From assembly GCA_028564705.1 (NCBI GenBank), contig JAPXFQ010001399.1, forward strand, positions 561,001-625,000: DNA of 64,000 nucleotides. Direction: 5' to 3'. Position 1 is the stretch's first letter. Each line of letters opens with the position of its first letter. A program made the position numbers and the translations under genes. Source of the stretch: Apricaphanius iberus (taxonomy: Eukaryota > Chordata > Actinopteri > Cyprinodontiformes > Aphaniidae). Below are positions 10,026 to 20,929 of the stretch, piece after piece. Under the pieces are notes generated by a model. It was not told the DNA's origin, did not search any database, and saw only the letters and a list, made by a program, of their open reading frames with translations.

Positions 10026-10270
10026 CAAAAGTGACACATTATGCCCGGATATCACTCTCACTTATATGAGTCACTTTATAATTTTTAATTTTGAAAGAAA
10101 GCATGTCATGTGGTCATGTTTAAAGTGCAACTCAACCCCAAGTCAACCTCCTTTTAGCTGACTAAGTGTATACATGAGTGTCTAATAGTGCTGTCTACAT
10201 TTCTGGTTATTATTTTTTTTTATTTTAGTACATTTTAGTAAAAAAATTTATTTTGTACCAAAAAATGGTA

Positions 10271-10271
10271 G

Positions 10272-10346
<75 letters not shown>
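10271..10346. repeat. (GATA)n microsatellite
   Basis: About 18 near-perfect tetranucleotide units. It lies about 25 bp beyond the 3' end of the minus-strand Rex1-like LINE. Read on that strand it is (TATC)n, and simple-repeat 3' tails are common for this LINE group, so it may derive from the LINE tail. Confidence 0.95.
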
Positions 10347-10407
10347 CATATTTACAAATACATCTTAGATTGGATAACAACAAGATAAATAATAATAATG
10401 AAATAAT

Positions 10408-11720
10408 TTAGGAAATATGTTGGATGTCTGTGTTGAATAGTCTTATGGCTGCAGGAACAAACAATCTCCTGAACCTCTCAGTTCTACATCTCAATGAGAT
10501 CAATCTTTCACTGCAGCAGCTTCTCTTGCTGGTCAGCACATCATGGAGGGGGTGTTTAGTATTTTCCAGAATGCCCTGCAACTTCTTCCTCATCTGCCTC
10601 TCCACCACAGTTCTTACAGGGTCCCGCTAACGACCCAGTACAGAACTGGCCTTTTTTGGCCAGTTTGTCCAGACGTCTACAGTCTTTGTCTGTAGTGCTA
10701 CATCCCCAGCAGACAACAGCATACAGAAGCACACTTCTGATGACTGTGTGGTAAAACATCTGCAGCATGTCACTGCATCAAAGGACCTAAGGAAAAAAAG
10801 GCGGGTCTGCCCCTTCCTGTCTGTGTTGGATTGTCCACTCCAGTTTCTGATCCAGAACCACCCCCAAGTATCTGTAGGACTCCACAGTCTCTAGTTCCTC
10901 CCCATCTATGTAGACTGGTTGTCTTGGTGGTTTTAGTCTTGGTGTTGTTCATAAAAAGGCGTTTTTTTTTCTCTCCAATCAATGAAGGTCTCCACAAGGT
11001 CCCTTTACTCTCCCTCCTGTCCACCGCTCACACACGCCACGACAGCTTTATCATCTGAGTATTTCTGGATGTGGCAGGACACTGAGTTGTATCTGCAGTC
11101 TGATGTGTAGAATGTGAACAGAAAGGGAGCCAAAACAGTCCCAATGCTGCATTCCAGTGTGCCAGAAAAACATCTCCCCACCCTGACATATTGAGATCCG
11201 GATTTTAGGTAGTCCATAATCCAGGATGTCAGGGAGGGGGCTACACTCATACCCACAAGTTTGTTGCTCAGTATGGAGGGCTTTATGGTGTTAAAAGCAC
11301 TAGAGAAGTGGAAGAACATTATCCGGACATAAGAACCAGGCACATCCAGGTAGGAGTATGCCAGGTGCAGCAGATAAAGTACCGCATCTTCAACTCCTAA
11401 GTGTTCTTGATAGGCAAACTGGAGAGGGTCTAGTTCCTCAGCAACCTGTAGTTTCATTCTACGGACAAGGAGCCACTCCAAGGTCTTCATGATCTGTCAA
11501 AGTCAAAGCCACTGGTCTGTAATCATTCAGCTCTACCGGTCGCCCTATCTTGGGCACCGGTGTGAGACATGGAGTCTTCCACAGCACTGGGACTTTATCT
11601 ACCTGAATACTTAAATTGAAGCGCCACTACAGAGGAACTGCCAGTTGTCCTGCACACTCCTTCAGAAGCCTTGGACAAACTCCATCTGGACCAACAGCCT
11701 TGTCTGGTCGAAGTTTCCTG
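10408..11720 (-). pseudogene. Rex1-like reverse transcriptase, frameshifted
   Basis: The RT blocks in order are a KAVGPDGV-like block (about 11700), a PVPKIGRPVELNDYRPVAL-like block (about 11560-11510), the RT core at 11490-11005 with LDPLQFAYQEHLGVEDAV, FSSAFNTI (catalytic aspartate region altered) and YSDDKAVV in place of YADD, then the C-terminal helical region at 10768-10556 (VIRSVLLYAVVCWGCS) and 10608-10408 (HPLHDVLTS...RRLFVPAAIRLFN). Frameshifts separate the core from the tail. It would prime and copy the LINE RNA; this copy cannot. Confidence 0.75.
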
Positions 11721-11829
11721 AGCTAAACTCCACCTCTTCTACTATTATAAATAGTCGGAGCAACTCGGGATGCAGGGGAGGGGGGACAGCACAGGTGTTG
11801 AAAGTGGAGTGAGCACCCACAGAGGTGGA

Positions 11830-12290
11830 GAAACATCCGCAGACGTGGAGGTAGAGGAGGCAGATGTGGAGGTGGAGGAGGCAGCCATAGACATGGAGGT
11901 GGAGGAAGCAGCCGGAGGCATGGAGATGGAGGAAGCTGCTGCGCAGATGGAGGTGGATGAAACAGCCACAGAGGTGGAGGAAGTAGCCGCAGACGTAGCC
12001 ACAGTGGAGGGAGCAGCCACAGATATGGAGGGAGCAGCCACAGATGTGGAGGTGAAGGGAGCCGCCGCAGATATGTGGGTGGAGGGAGCAGCCGCAGACG
12101 TGGAGGTGGAGAGAAAAGCTGCAGATGTGGAGGTGGAGTAAGCAGCCACAGACATGGTGGAAGAAGCAGCAGATGTAGCTTCAGATGTGGAGGTGGAGAA
12201 AGCAGATGTGGAGGTGGAGGAAGCAGCCTCACACATGTAGGTGGAGAAAACAGCCGCAGACATCAAGGGAGACGGAGCATCAGTGTCAAA
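11830..12290. repeat. VNTR expanded inside the LINE linker
   Basis: About 15-18 imperfect units of 24-30 bp built on gtggaggtggaggaagcagc and cagacatgg. All frames are low complexity: E/V/A-rich on + (11770-12141), S/T/A-rich (12266-11745) and P/L-rich (12232-11723) on -. It sits in the segment between endonuclease and RT of the Rex1-like LINE and is much longer than the same linker in the copy at 17295-20261. Confidence 0.85.
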
Positions 12291-12599
12291 TCTGATGTAG
12301 TACTGGTTGAAGGAGTTAGCTATGTCTATATCAGGGGCAGATTTAGGACAGAAGGAGAACAGGGGCTTAGCCCAGATGGTTGATTTGTAAAAATATCATA
12401 GACACACACACACATATATGTATGAAAAAGAATGAATTACTATGCTTTAAATAAGCTAAACAACATTCAATCAGTAATTTTAACTATTAACAGCATCATA
12501 GTCAGCTGTTGATTGAAGTGACCTCAGGTCACTGGTCCAGGAAATACTGCTTGAATCCAATAACAGCTGACAATATAAAGGAAATGGGCTGCATTGATG

Positions 12600-12730
12600 T
12601 AGATTCTCAGTCATCCAGGACATGGTAGTCTTGAGAGTTTAAATGAAGGCAACTGGACTTTTCCTTCTTGTCTTGAAAACATTTCGTCTCTCATCCAAGA
12701 GGCTTCCGAAAGACTGGATTGGATCTGGTC
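12600..12730 (+). repeat. Dispersed repeat fragment, partner of 13840-13915
   Basis: Shares caactggact, gtctcatccaagaggctt and nearby phrases with 13850-13910, in the same orientation. Probably a fragment of the same small element family. Confidence 0.5.
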
Positions 12731-12808
12731 TCTTCTGTTTTTCCAGTTCTGTTTTTTTCATACACTGTTTTTTTACATTTGTCTTTGCTTTCTGTGCAAG
12801 TATTTATA

Positions 12809-12852
12809 TATACATACATACATACATACATACATACATACATACATACATT
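12809..12852. repeat. (CATA)n microsatellite
   Basis: About ten tandem catacata units within the hAT element. Confidence 0.9.
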
Positions 12853-13229
12853 CAAATAGCTTTTATTATAACAGAGTATTATTTAAAAATTTCACAACCC
12901 TGACCACCTGTTTCAGAGTCACCAATATTTTCAACTTTACACACAGTACAGGAAACTACATCAATTAAAAAAGATTCCCATGACAGCATCTGAGCATACT
13001 CCCCAACAAGAAATAAGGTACTTAATGTATTCATTTCTGGGAGCTGACAGCAGGCTAAAGAGTTACTGAAGCAACCACCGGTGCAAAAACCACTCATATG
13101 CTGTATTTTCTCCCGTTGAAGCTTGCGATTCAGGGAATGGCTGCTTCGGAGCGTGTTTACGACTTCTGATCACTTTAATTTCAGAAATGTTCACTGATTT
13201 CAAAACTGTGGCTGGAGTGGGGCTTTAAT

Positions 13230-13400
13230 CCCTTTCTCTAGTGGCAGCAGAGCACAGATTCAGCCTTCTGAACATCATCCTAACTCCCAGGCAAAGTCCC
13301 AAACCTTATATGCCAACCTCTGCAGCAATCTCACTATTTGATTAGCCACACAAATGCACCTGAACATTTCACATTTAATTTCATTGTTTATATGTAGGGC
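13230..13400 (+). pseudogene. hAT transposase dimerisation-domain remnant
   Basis: The frame reading LVAAEHRFSLLNIILTPRQS matches the pattern of the hAT C-terminal dimerisation region (typically AERxFSxLNxI...). Stops follow within 20 codons. Nothing of the catalytic RNase H-like core is readable upstream, so the element is non-autonomous. Confidence 0.5.
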
Positions 13401-13825
13401 CACAATCTGGGGTTTTTGTCATTGTGGAGGAACTAAAAATGACAGATATTCATCTGCTTGATGTGATCTCAAGCAGATTGTTCAGATTGAATATTAAAAT
13501 AAAATAAAAAAAATTAATAGATGCTAAAGACTATACTCTTTAAAAGTTGAAGACTAAAGAATAAAACATTTATGACCGGATTTTCTGACCCTGTTGGCCA
13601 AACTTATGAAAAACTGCAATAGACAATGTTATATTTATATTTTATAGCCCATTCTCAACGTTTTACTATATTTTTTCACTCACTGTAATACTACTTTACC
13701 CTTTTTCAGTTGTTACTTAATAATCCAGAGAAAATCTGCCTTTGTGATATTTACTTATTTTTCATGATTATTATCTAAGTATTTTTATATTCCTCCCATG
13801 TCTCTTATGTTTAGTTTTCTTTACT

Positions 13826-13972
13826 TATCTCAAGGAAATTTCAATCAAACGCAACTGGACTTGGTAATTTGTCTTGGAAGACGTTTCACCTCTTATCCAA
13901 GAGGCTTCATCAGTTCATGCTCGCCGCTGACCAGGCTGGGACTGGTCCAACTGGTCCAATTTCCTTGAGATA
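13826..13972. mobile_element. Small inverted-repeat element (MITE-like)
   Basis: Perfect 15-bp ends tatctcaaggaaatt (13826-13840) and aatttccttgagata (13958-13972) enclose about 117 bp containing the dispersed repeat also seen at 12600-12730. No coding capacity. Family not recognised. Confidence 0.6.
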
Positions 13973-14396
13973 ACCATGACCTGGATGAATGAGAATATTC
14001 ACAGGCTTTTCTTTACTTAAACTTACAGTAAATTGACATTTAACAAGCCAGCACTTTTAAAATAAGATTAACAAACCTGAATCATGGTCTGTTTCTTCCC
14101 AGCTGCTGTTGTAAATCTGTACTTTTTATTTAAAAACATCCCTGATGTCCAAATCAGCAGGAGTCTTCTCCTGCAGGTGTTTATCCAGCGGTGTCCCCTC
14201 TTCTCCCATCCCCCGCAGGCAGGCTGCTGAAGCTGCCGAACCAGCTGCTGCCCCTCTGGGGAGCTCTGGTACTGCAAGTATTTCAGAGAAGCTTTTTTTC
14301 CTCTTTCAAACTTGAAATCCAGATTCGGGGCTTCTCAGAAAACATCCGGGGCTCAAGCCCAAGTAGCCACCCCCTAACTCCGCCCCTGGTCTATAT

Positions 14397-14650
14397 CATC
14401 TTGTATACACTGGGCATTCTTCATCTTGTAGCTAGTGATGGTCTTCATCCTTTTCCATACCTTTTTCATGTCACTATTCTCCAGCAGTTTCTCTATTTTC
14501 ATCCTGTATTCCACCTTAGCATTCCTTTGAGTCTTTTTTAGGTCCCGTTGCACACTCCTCTGCTTCTCCTTATCACCATCCTTGAACGCCATATTCTTCT
14601 GGTTAAGGAGGCTCTTGATGTCACTGGTAATCCATAGTTTATTATCAGGA
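14397..14650 (-). pseudogene. Rex1-like linker region, 5' remainder
   Basis: Frame 14592-14397 (AFKDGDKEKQRSVQRDLKKT, then KVWKRMKTITSY) is the linker between endonuclease and RT of the Rex1-like LINE. It resumes on the other side of the hAT insertion. A weaker trace (NKLWITSDIK-like) extends to about 14650. Confidence 0.7.
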
Positions 14651-14947
14651 TAGCATCTAACACTTGAAGATTGCCAGCAACCACTCCTTGGACTAATTCC
14701 TCCAGTTCAGGATATTTCATGTCAGTGAATCTGGAACTCGTCGTGTTGAAGGCCCTGAAACATAAGAAAAAAACAGAAATTGGCACATTTGGTACCACCT
14801 GACCAGTGGCGCCTCCAAAAGGTTTTCATAGGGGTGGCCAGATGTGACCATATAAAATTTTGGGGTCGCACACCGAAAATATAAACCATAATTTCAGGAT
14901 TTTATTCTACTTTTGAAGTAAACTGGCCTGTAAAATACTATCATAAA
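14651..14947. other. Unassigned spacer
   Basis: On the minus strand a short open segment with MKYPELEELVQGVVAG follows an acceptor-like atgtttcag; function unknown. Near 14803 the phrase cagtggcgcctccaaaa resembles a hAT terminal repeat, but no partner was found. Confidence 0.3.
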
Positions 14948-14956
14948 GACTTAAGG

Positions 14957-16050
14957 GGTGGGCATACTTGTTTCCCCCCATCTCGGTGCATGTACATTGG
15001 TGTTTACCTCGGTGAATGAGAGGGTAGCCTCGCTCTGCCCACGGGTGGGGGGGACGGGTCCTGACTATCCACCGACCACTACCTGGTGGTGAATCGGCTA
15101 CGTTGGTGTGGGAGAAAGCCGGAAAGACCTGGCAGGCCCCAACAAGTTGTGAAGGTCTGCTGGGACCATCTGGCAGAGTCCCCTGTCAGAAGGAGTTTCA
15201 ACTCCCACCTACGGAAGAAGCGATTCTGGTCAACCATCCGGAGTCTCGGGGGGGAGCGGTCTGCCTCTGGCAATCCTGCGGGGGGTACTCCGGGAGTATG
15301 GGGCCCTTTGATAAGGGCTATTAGATCCCTGTATGTCCGGTGTCAGAGTTTGGTTCGCATTTCCGGCAGTTAGTCGGATTCATTTCCAGTAAGAGTTGGA
15401 ATCCGCCAAGGTTGCCCTTTTTCACCGATCCTGTTCATAACATTCATAGACAGGATTTCTAGGCACAGCCAAGGTGTTGAGGGTTTTGGTGGCCTCATCT
15501 GCTTTTTGCAGATGATGTGGTCCTGTTGGCTTCATCAGAACGTTATCTACAGCTTTCACTGTAGCGGTTCGCAGCCGAGTGTGAAGTTGCTGGGATGAGG
15601 ATCAGCACCTCCAAATCCAAGACCATGGTCTTGAGCCAGAAAAAAGGTAGGGTTCCTTCTTTGGGTCGGGGATGGGGTCCTTCCTCAAGTGGAGGAGTTT
15701 ACACATCTGGGGGTCTTGTTATCAAATGAGGGGAAAATGGAGAGGGAGATTGATAGATGGATTGGTACTGTAAGGCATCTGCAGTTATGCGTGCACTGTA
15801 CCAGTCTGTCGTGGTCAAGAGAGAGCTGAGCCGAAAGGCAAAGCTCTTGATTTACCGGTCGATCTACATTCCTACCCTCATCTATGGTCACAGAATTTGG
15901 GTGGTGACCGAAAGAACGAGATCACGGATACAGGTGGCTGAAATGAGTTTCCTCCGCAGGGTGGCCGGAGAGAGGCAAATCTGGCTCTCCCTGCTTAAGC
16001 TGCTGCCCCCACGACCCGACCCCGGATAAGTGGAAGAAGATGGATGGATG
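14957..16050 (+). mobile_element. Rex3-like (RTE-clade) LINE, 5' truncated, with target duplication
   Basis: The sequence follows the Rex3 layout: end of the endonuclease, linker, RT with the phrase tttgcagatgatgtggtcctg encoding FADDVVL (about 15507-15527), and the 3' region ending in a (GATG)-type tail. The 9-bp direct repeat gacttaagg flanks it (14948-14956 and 16051-16059), marking target-primed insertion. The segment between ctccgcagggtggccgg and ctctccctgcttaag is shorter than in usual Rex3, so an internal 3' deletion is inferred. Confidence 0.8.
15086..16029 (+). pseudogene. Rex3-like reverse transcriptase remnant
   Basis: Recognisable pieces are RRSFNSHLRKKRFWSTIRSL (15086-15373 frame), the catalytic FADDVVLL region in another frame near 15510, and ALYQSVVVKRELSRKAKL (about 15790-15850). 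At least two frame changes and stops occur between them. It no longer encodes a continuous enzyme. Confidence 0.7.
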
Positions 16051-16179
16051 GACTTAAGGAAACTCTTACTGTAATACAGTTGTGGCCAAAAGTTTTGAGA
16101 GTGACACAAATATTAATTTTCATAAAGTTTGCTGCTAAACTGCTCTTAGATCTTTGTTCCAGTTTTTTCTGTGATGTCC

Positions 16180-16373
16180 TTAGGCAAGAAACTTCACCCT
16201 TTGCCTACTGGTGGTGGTCAGAGGGCCCGGTGGCCTCTGTCAGTGCGCCCCAGGGCAGCTGTGGCTACCACATAGCTTGCCATCATCAGTGTGTGAATGT
16301 GTGCGTGAATGGGTGGATGACTCAATGTAGTGTAAAGCGCTATACAAATGCAGGCCATTTACCCCTTATGCAG
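16180..16373 (+). repeat. Teleost-type SINE-like interspersed repeat, inside Tc1
   Basis: Phrases tgcctactggtggtggtcag, ccccagggcagctgtggcta and gtgtgaatgtg...gtaaagcgctatacaaatg identify the same family as 37330-37535. It interrupts the Tc1 end between TIR and transposase. Confidence 0.65.
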
Positions 16374-16551
16374 AGAGTCAGTATTTACATTGTTGGCCCT
16401 TCTTTTTCAGGACCTCTGCAATTCAACTGGGCATGCTCTCAATCAACTTCTGGGCCAAATCCTTACTGATAGCAACCCATTCTTTCATAATCACTTCTTT
16501 GAGTTTGTCGGAGTTAGTGGGTTTTTGTTTTTCCACCCACCTCTTGAGGAT

Positions 16552-17232
16552 TTACCATAAATTCTCAATGGGATTACGATCTGGAGAGTTTCCAGGCCAT
16601 GGACACACAATTTCAACGTTTTGGTCCCCGAGCCACTTAGTTATCACTTTTTCCTTATGGCACGGTGCTCCATTGTGTTGGAAAATGCATTTTTCTTCAC
16701 TAAACTGTTGTTGGATTGCTGGAAGAATTTGCTGTTGGAGGGTGGTTTGGTACCATTCTTTATTCATGGCTGTGTTTTTGGGCAAAATTGTAAGTGAGCC
16801 CACTCCCTTGGATGAGAAAAACCCCCACACATGAATGGTCTCAGGATGCTTTACTGTTGGCATGACACAGAACTGATGGTAGCTCACCTTTTCTTCTCCG
16901 GACAAGCCTTTTTCTATATGTCCCAAACAATCGGAAAGAGGCTTCATCGGAGAATATAACTTTGTTCCAGTCCTCAGCATCCACTAGTCCGTTAGGAGGC
17001 GATCCTGGCACTTGCTGGACTTTCTTGGGGGTCCTGAAGCCTTCTTAACAAGAAGTGAACCCATTTCGTTGAAGTTCTTGATAATCCCATAAATCGTTGA
17101 TTTAGGTGCAATCTTAGTAGCCACAATATCCTTGCCTGTGAAGCCATTTTTATGCAACGCAATGATGCCTGCATGCGTTTCTTTGCAGGTCAACATGGTT
17201 AGCAATGGAAGAAAGATGATTTCAAGCATCAC
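16552..17232 (-). pseudogene. Tc1 transposase remnant
   Basis: Frame 17232-16984 is the N-terminal paired-like DNA-binding part (ETHAGIIALHKNGFTGKDIV, then KSTIYGIIKNFNEMGSLLVK and the GRPRK-like GPPRKSSK). Frame 16980-16552 is the catalytic half: HVWGFFSSKGVGSLTIL, IFQHNGAPCHK with the second aspartate changed to Asn-Gly context, and PDRNPIENLW carrying the final acidic residue. The middle, including the first catalytic aspartate, is missing. Cut-and-paste transposition is therefore impossible from this copy. Confidence 0.8.
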
Positions 17233-17593
17233 CCTCCTTTTAACATGTCAAGTCTGACATTCTAATATTAATATCTAATATTCTGATATTCTAAAATTGC
17301 GCATCTCTGGGTGGCTGCATGTTGGAGTGGCTCTGTTAGCTACATATTGACTTTTGGTTTTTTGGACATTGCTTTCCCCTTTTTCTTAAGGAAGAATTGC
17401 ATTTTTTGGACCTGTGTGCATTGTGAGTTTTTGTCCTGTGAAGTTGGAGGGATTTTTGCTGTTGATTTTTCACTTTATGCTCATTTGTTATGTTGCGTAA
17501 CCATGGTAACAAGGTGGTTTACAGCCGGCAGCAGCTGATTAATATTGCAAAAGCTGGAAAATACCTCAACTGAAGCCACAAATACCTGAAGAG

Positions 17594-18413
17594 TTGACAA
17601 GGAGAAGGCGAGGATGCAGAGCAGGAGCGCAAAGGAGACAAAGAAAGAGGAAATTCAAACCATCTCTTCCATCAATCATAATGGGAAATGTGAGATCACT
17701 ACCTAACAAGATGGATGAACTTCAAGCCCTGAAAAGGACTCAGCCTGAGTGTCGGCAATACAGTATTATGTGCTTCACTGAGACGTGGTTACAGGATTAT
17801 ATCTCCGACTCCAATGTCTCTCTGCCAGGCTTTCTGATTGTACGAGCAGATAGATCTAAAGAGGAGCGGGAAAAGAAAAGGAGGTGGAGTAGCTGTGCTT
17901 GTTAATAATAGATTGTGTCATCTAGGACATGTTACTGTGAAGTGTCGTCTCTGCAGCCCAGATATTGAACTCTTGGCATTAAGCTTACATCCATATTATT
18001 TACCAAGAGAGTTCACCAATGTTATTTTGGCAGTTGTTTACATTTCACCTTCAGCCATTGCCGACCATGCATGTGAGGTCATCAGTTCTGTTGTCGCTAA
18101 GCTACAGACCCAGCACCCCAATGCATTTGTGCTAATATCTGGTGATTTTATTCATGCCTCACTCTCTTCTACACCTCCAACATTTCAACAGTTTGTCAGA
18201 TGCTCCACAAGAGAAAAAAAGACCTTGGATTTGTTTTATGCAAATGTAAAGGATGCTTATATGTCCAAAACAAGACCTCCTCTGGGACAATCAGATCATA
18301 ATCTTGTCTTTCTCTGCTCTGAATATAAACCCCTTGTTCAGAGGCAACCTCCAACAAAGAGAACTGTTAGAAAATGCTCACATGAAGTTGAAGAAGCCCT
18401 GCAGGATTGTTGA
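17594..18413 (+). pseudogene. AP-type endonuclease domain of Rex1-like LINE
   Basis: The domain nicks target DNA to start insertion. Motifs in order are GNVRSLPNKMDEL, CFTETWLQD with the metal-binding glutamate (17594-17905 frame), then after a frame change near 17880 GGGVAVLVNN, VVYISPS, SGDFIHAS (usually GDFN, so the conserved asparagine is Ile) and SDHNLVFL with the catalytic histidine (17838-18413 frame). A frameshift near 18390 continues into the linker. Frame change plus the Asn loss indicate inactivity. Confidence 0.8.
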
Positions 18414-20180
18414 GTCCACAAACTGGACGACTCTTAGCCAGCCACGTGGAGAGGACATCAATGCCATGACTGAGTGTGTGAGACAGCAAAGAGGCTTACA
18501 GGAAGAAGCTGGAGAACAAACTACAGAGGAACAATATCCGAGATGTCTGGTCTGGAATGAAAAATATCACAATAATGGAGGTCTTGATAGAACCAATAAA
18601 CTGAACACATTCTTGAATAGGTTCAGTTCAGGAACAAGCTCAGCATCCTCCTCTCCTGTTTCCAGCCAAAGAGACATCCCACTCTCCTCAGACCAACACC
18701 TGTCCTGTCACACCTCAGTCATGAACTCCTCGACTTCCACAACTTTGTCTTCAACCAAGTCAGGAGATGCTGCTACCCCCTTTATCTCACTCTCCCAACT
18801 GTCGGTCTCTAGAAATCAGGTGAAGAGGCAGTTGGAGAAACTGAACTGGAACAAGGCTGCAGGTCCATATGGTGTCAGCCCCAGAGTCCTGAATACCTGT
18901 GCAGAGCAGCTCTGTGGTATTCTGCAGCACCTCTTCAACCTTAGCCTGACCCAGGAGAAGGTTCCAGTGTTGTGGAAGACATCCTGCCTTGTTCCAGTTC
19001 CAAAGAAAACTCACCCATCAGTCATCTATGACTATAGACCTGTTGCCCTGACATCCCACATCATGAAGGTCCTGGAGAGACTCCTGTTGCCCCACCTGAC
19101 TAAGCAAACTAAAACCATCAGGACCCCCTGCAGTTTGCTTATTGCCATGGAGTTGGCGTTGAAGATGCCATCATCAACCTGCGTCAACCAACTCACTGTC
19201 ATGTGGACAAAGCAAGCAACACTGTGACAATCATGTTCTTTGATTTCTCAAGTGCATTTAAAACAATTCAGCCCAATTTGCTTAGTCAGAAACTCCTGAA
19301 GACACAGGTGGAGGCCTCAACAATCAGCTGGATCAATGACTACCTGACAAACAGACCACAGTTTGTGAGACTGGAGGATTGTGTGTCAAACCAGCTGGTC
19401 AGCAGCAAAGGAGCGCCACAAGTACTCTGACCATTCCTTTTCACTCTGTACACCTCAGACTTCCAGTATAAAACAGAGACCTGTCCTCTGCAGAAATATT
19501 CAGACGACTCTGCAATTGTCAGGTGTATCGGAGATGGAGAAGAATCTGAATACAGAGAGCTGGTGGCCCACTTTGTGGCTTGGTGTGGAAACAATAATCT
19601 TACCTTGAATGTGAAAAAAACAAAGGAGATGGTTGTAGATTTCAGAAGAAACAGGGATAAGTCAAAGACTGTCTCTATCAAGAGAGAAGTGGAAGTGGTT
19701 GAAGAGTACAGATACCTCGGAGTTCACCTAGACAACAGACTGGACTGGAGAATCAAAAGTGAAGCAGTCTACAAAAAGGGACAGAGCAGACTGAACTTTT
19801 TAAGGAAGCTGAGGTCCTTCGACGTTTGTAGCAAGACGCTGCAAATCTTCTACAAGTCTGTGGTGAAGAGTGTCAAGTCTTTGTCCATCATTTGTTGGGG
19901 TAGCAGCATCAGAGCCAGGGACTTAAAACGGTTCAACAACCTAATAAAGAAGGCTGGTTCTGTTCTGGGGTCACCTTTGGAACAACTGGATATAATGATG
20001 CAAAGAAGGATTCTTCATAAAACTAAGAAGATTATGGACAACCCTGAGCATCCTCTTCATGAGACTATCCTACAGCAACAGAGTATCTTCAGTCGGAGGC
20101 TTCTTAAGTTTCACTGCAACACAGACCGCTACAGAAAATCCTTTCTCCCCACAGCCATCATGATCTCAAAAACTCCTTGA
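18390..20180 (+). pseudogene. Rex1-like reverse transcriptase, frameshifted
   Basis: Frame 18253-19227 holds the linker (LNTFLNRFSSG), LNWNKAAGPYGVSPRVL and VYDYRPVALTSHIMKVLERL-like sequence. Frame 19203-19430 holds IMFFDFSSAFKTIQP and the GAPQ block, ending at TGA. Another frame near 19445-19540 holds FTLYTSDF and QKYSDDSAIV. Frame 19563-20180 is the intact C-terminal region (WCGNNNLTLNVKKTKEMVVD to PTAIMISKTP). At least three indels separate them. The same blocks occur in copy B (20930-21508) and copy C (10372-14660). Confidence 0.85.
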
Positions 20181-20339
20181 AAAAGAATTAGTAATGAGCT
20201 ACAACAACACTTAATTTCCCTCTGGGATCAATAAAGTATTTTTGAATTGAATTGAATTTGAATTCTAACCCAATCAACCTGACATAATGATCTCCAGCCT
20301 TGTGTTCATCAACATTCTCACCTGTGGGTTGTGTGCTTT

Positions 20340-20777
20340 CCCACATATTGCAATACCATGAAAGCAGGTTCCTGAAATTAGGTTCCTTAGGATCATTTTA
20401 AATTATCTGTCGAGTCCTATGGTAGGTGGACCCGATTATTTTTTTTTAGAATAGATTTTCTTCAGCAAATAAATGGTTTTTTTTTGTTTTTCATTGTAAA
20501 TTGTGTGGTTTCTTTGTCTGATTTTTTTATTTTTTCCTGCATGCAGCAAGTAGGGTTCCTTCCCTAGTTGTAGCACTTATTTTGCTGTAGTAGTAGTTCA
20601 GATTATACTTATTTCTTTATGGTTTACTCACCTAGGGCCTTTGGCTGGACTCTTTTTATTCAGAATTACCATCCCAGTGATAAATGTATCTCCTTATATG
20701 TGGTTCATTGCATCTCCTGAGTTTGAACCTACTTTGGACCTGACCGCCTCTGGAGCATACATATGCAGAGCCTGAAA
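20340..20777. other. Uncharacterised insertion in Tc1
   Basis: About 430 bp interrupts the Tc1 left arm, between sequence ending ctcacctgt and sequence resuming tgaaatcatctcag. It is T-rich, with no coding signal and no terminal repeats that I could identify. Confidence 0.45.
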
Positions 20778-20929
20778 TCATCTCAGAAGGTCCTTTAATG
20801 ACAGCAATGAAATGCAGTGGAATTTTCATGGCAAAGACGGACTATGCAATTCATCTGCTCACTGTTCATAACATTCTGCAGTATATGCAAATTGCTATTA
20901 TAAAACTTAAGCAGCAACTTTTTCAATTT

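Larger units (their letters stand above)
12332..14388 (+). mobile_element. hAT-superfamily DNA transposon, decayed
   Basis: Terminal inverted repeats CAGGGGCAGATTTAGG (12332) and, reversed, CAGGGGCGGAGTTAGG (ending 14388) are flanked by an exact 8-bp duplication gtctatat (12324-12331 and 14389-14396). An 8-bp duplication is the hAT hallmark. A trace of the C-terminal dimerisation domain is present near 13230-13400. It is inserted into the Rex1-like LINE. Confidence 0.85.
10372..14660 (-). mobile_element. Rex1-like non-LTR retrotransposon, copy C, interrupted
   Basis: Coding blocks on the minus strand are the inter-domain linker (14592-14397), a repeat-expanded linker (12290-11830), and the RT and C-terminus (11700-10408). 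The hAT element at 12332-14388 splits it with an 8-bp duplication. The linker reads smoothly across the empty site, ending CIQDDID on one side and resuming IANSFNQYY on the other. No endonuclease is left, so it is 5' truncated. It is the same family as 17295-20261. Confidence 0.75.
17295..20261 (+). mobile_element. Rex1-like non-LTR retrotransposon, copy A
   Basis: The longest Rex1-like copy in the window carries endonuclease, linker, RT and C-terminus, ending with ccctctgggatcaataaag and a (GAATT)n-like tail. A 7-bp direct repeat attctaa (17288-17294 and 20262-20268) flanks it, suggesting target-primed insertion into the Tc1. Frameshifts and stops disable it. Confidence 0.8.

Noticed and set aside
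11723..12232. 170-codon proline/leucine-rich minus-strand ORF
   Set aside because: It is one frame of the 24-30-bp minisatellite; all three frames stay open because of the repeat.
12643..12903. ORF with YIHTYIHT repeats
   Set aside because: Translation of a (CATA)n microsatellite.
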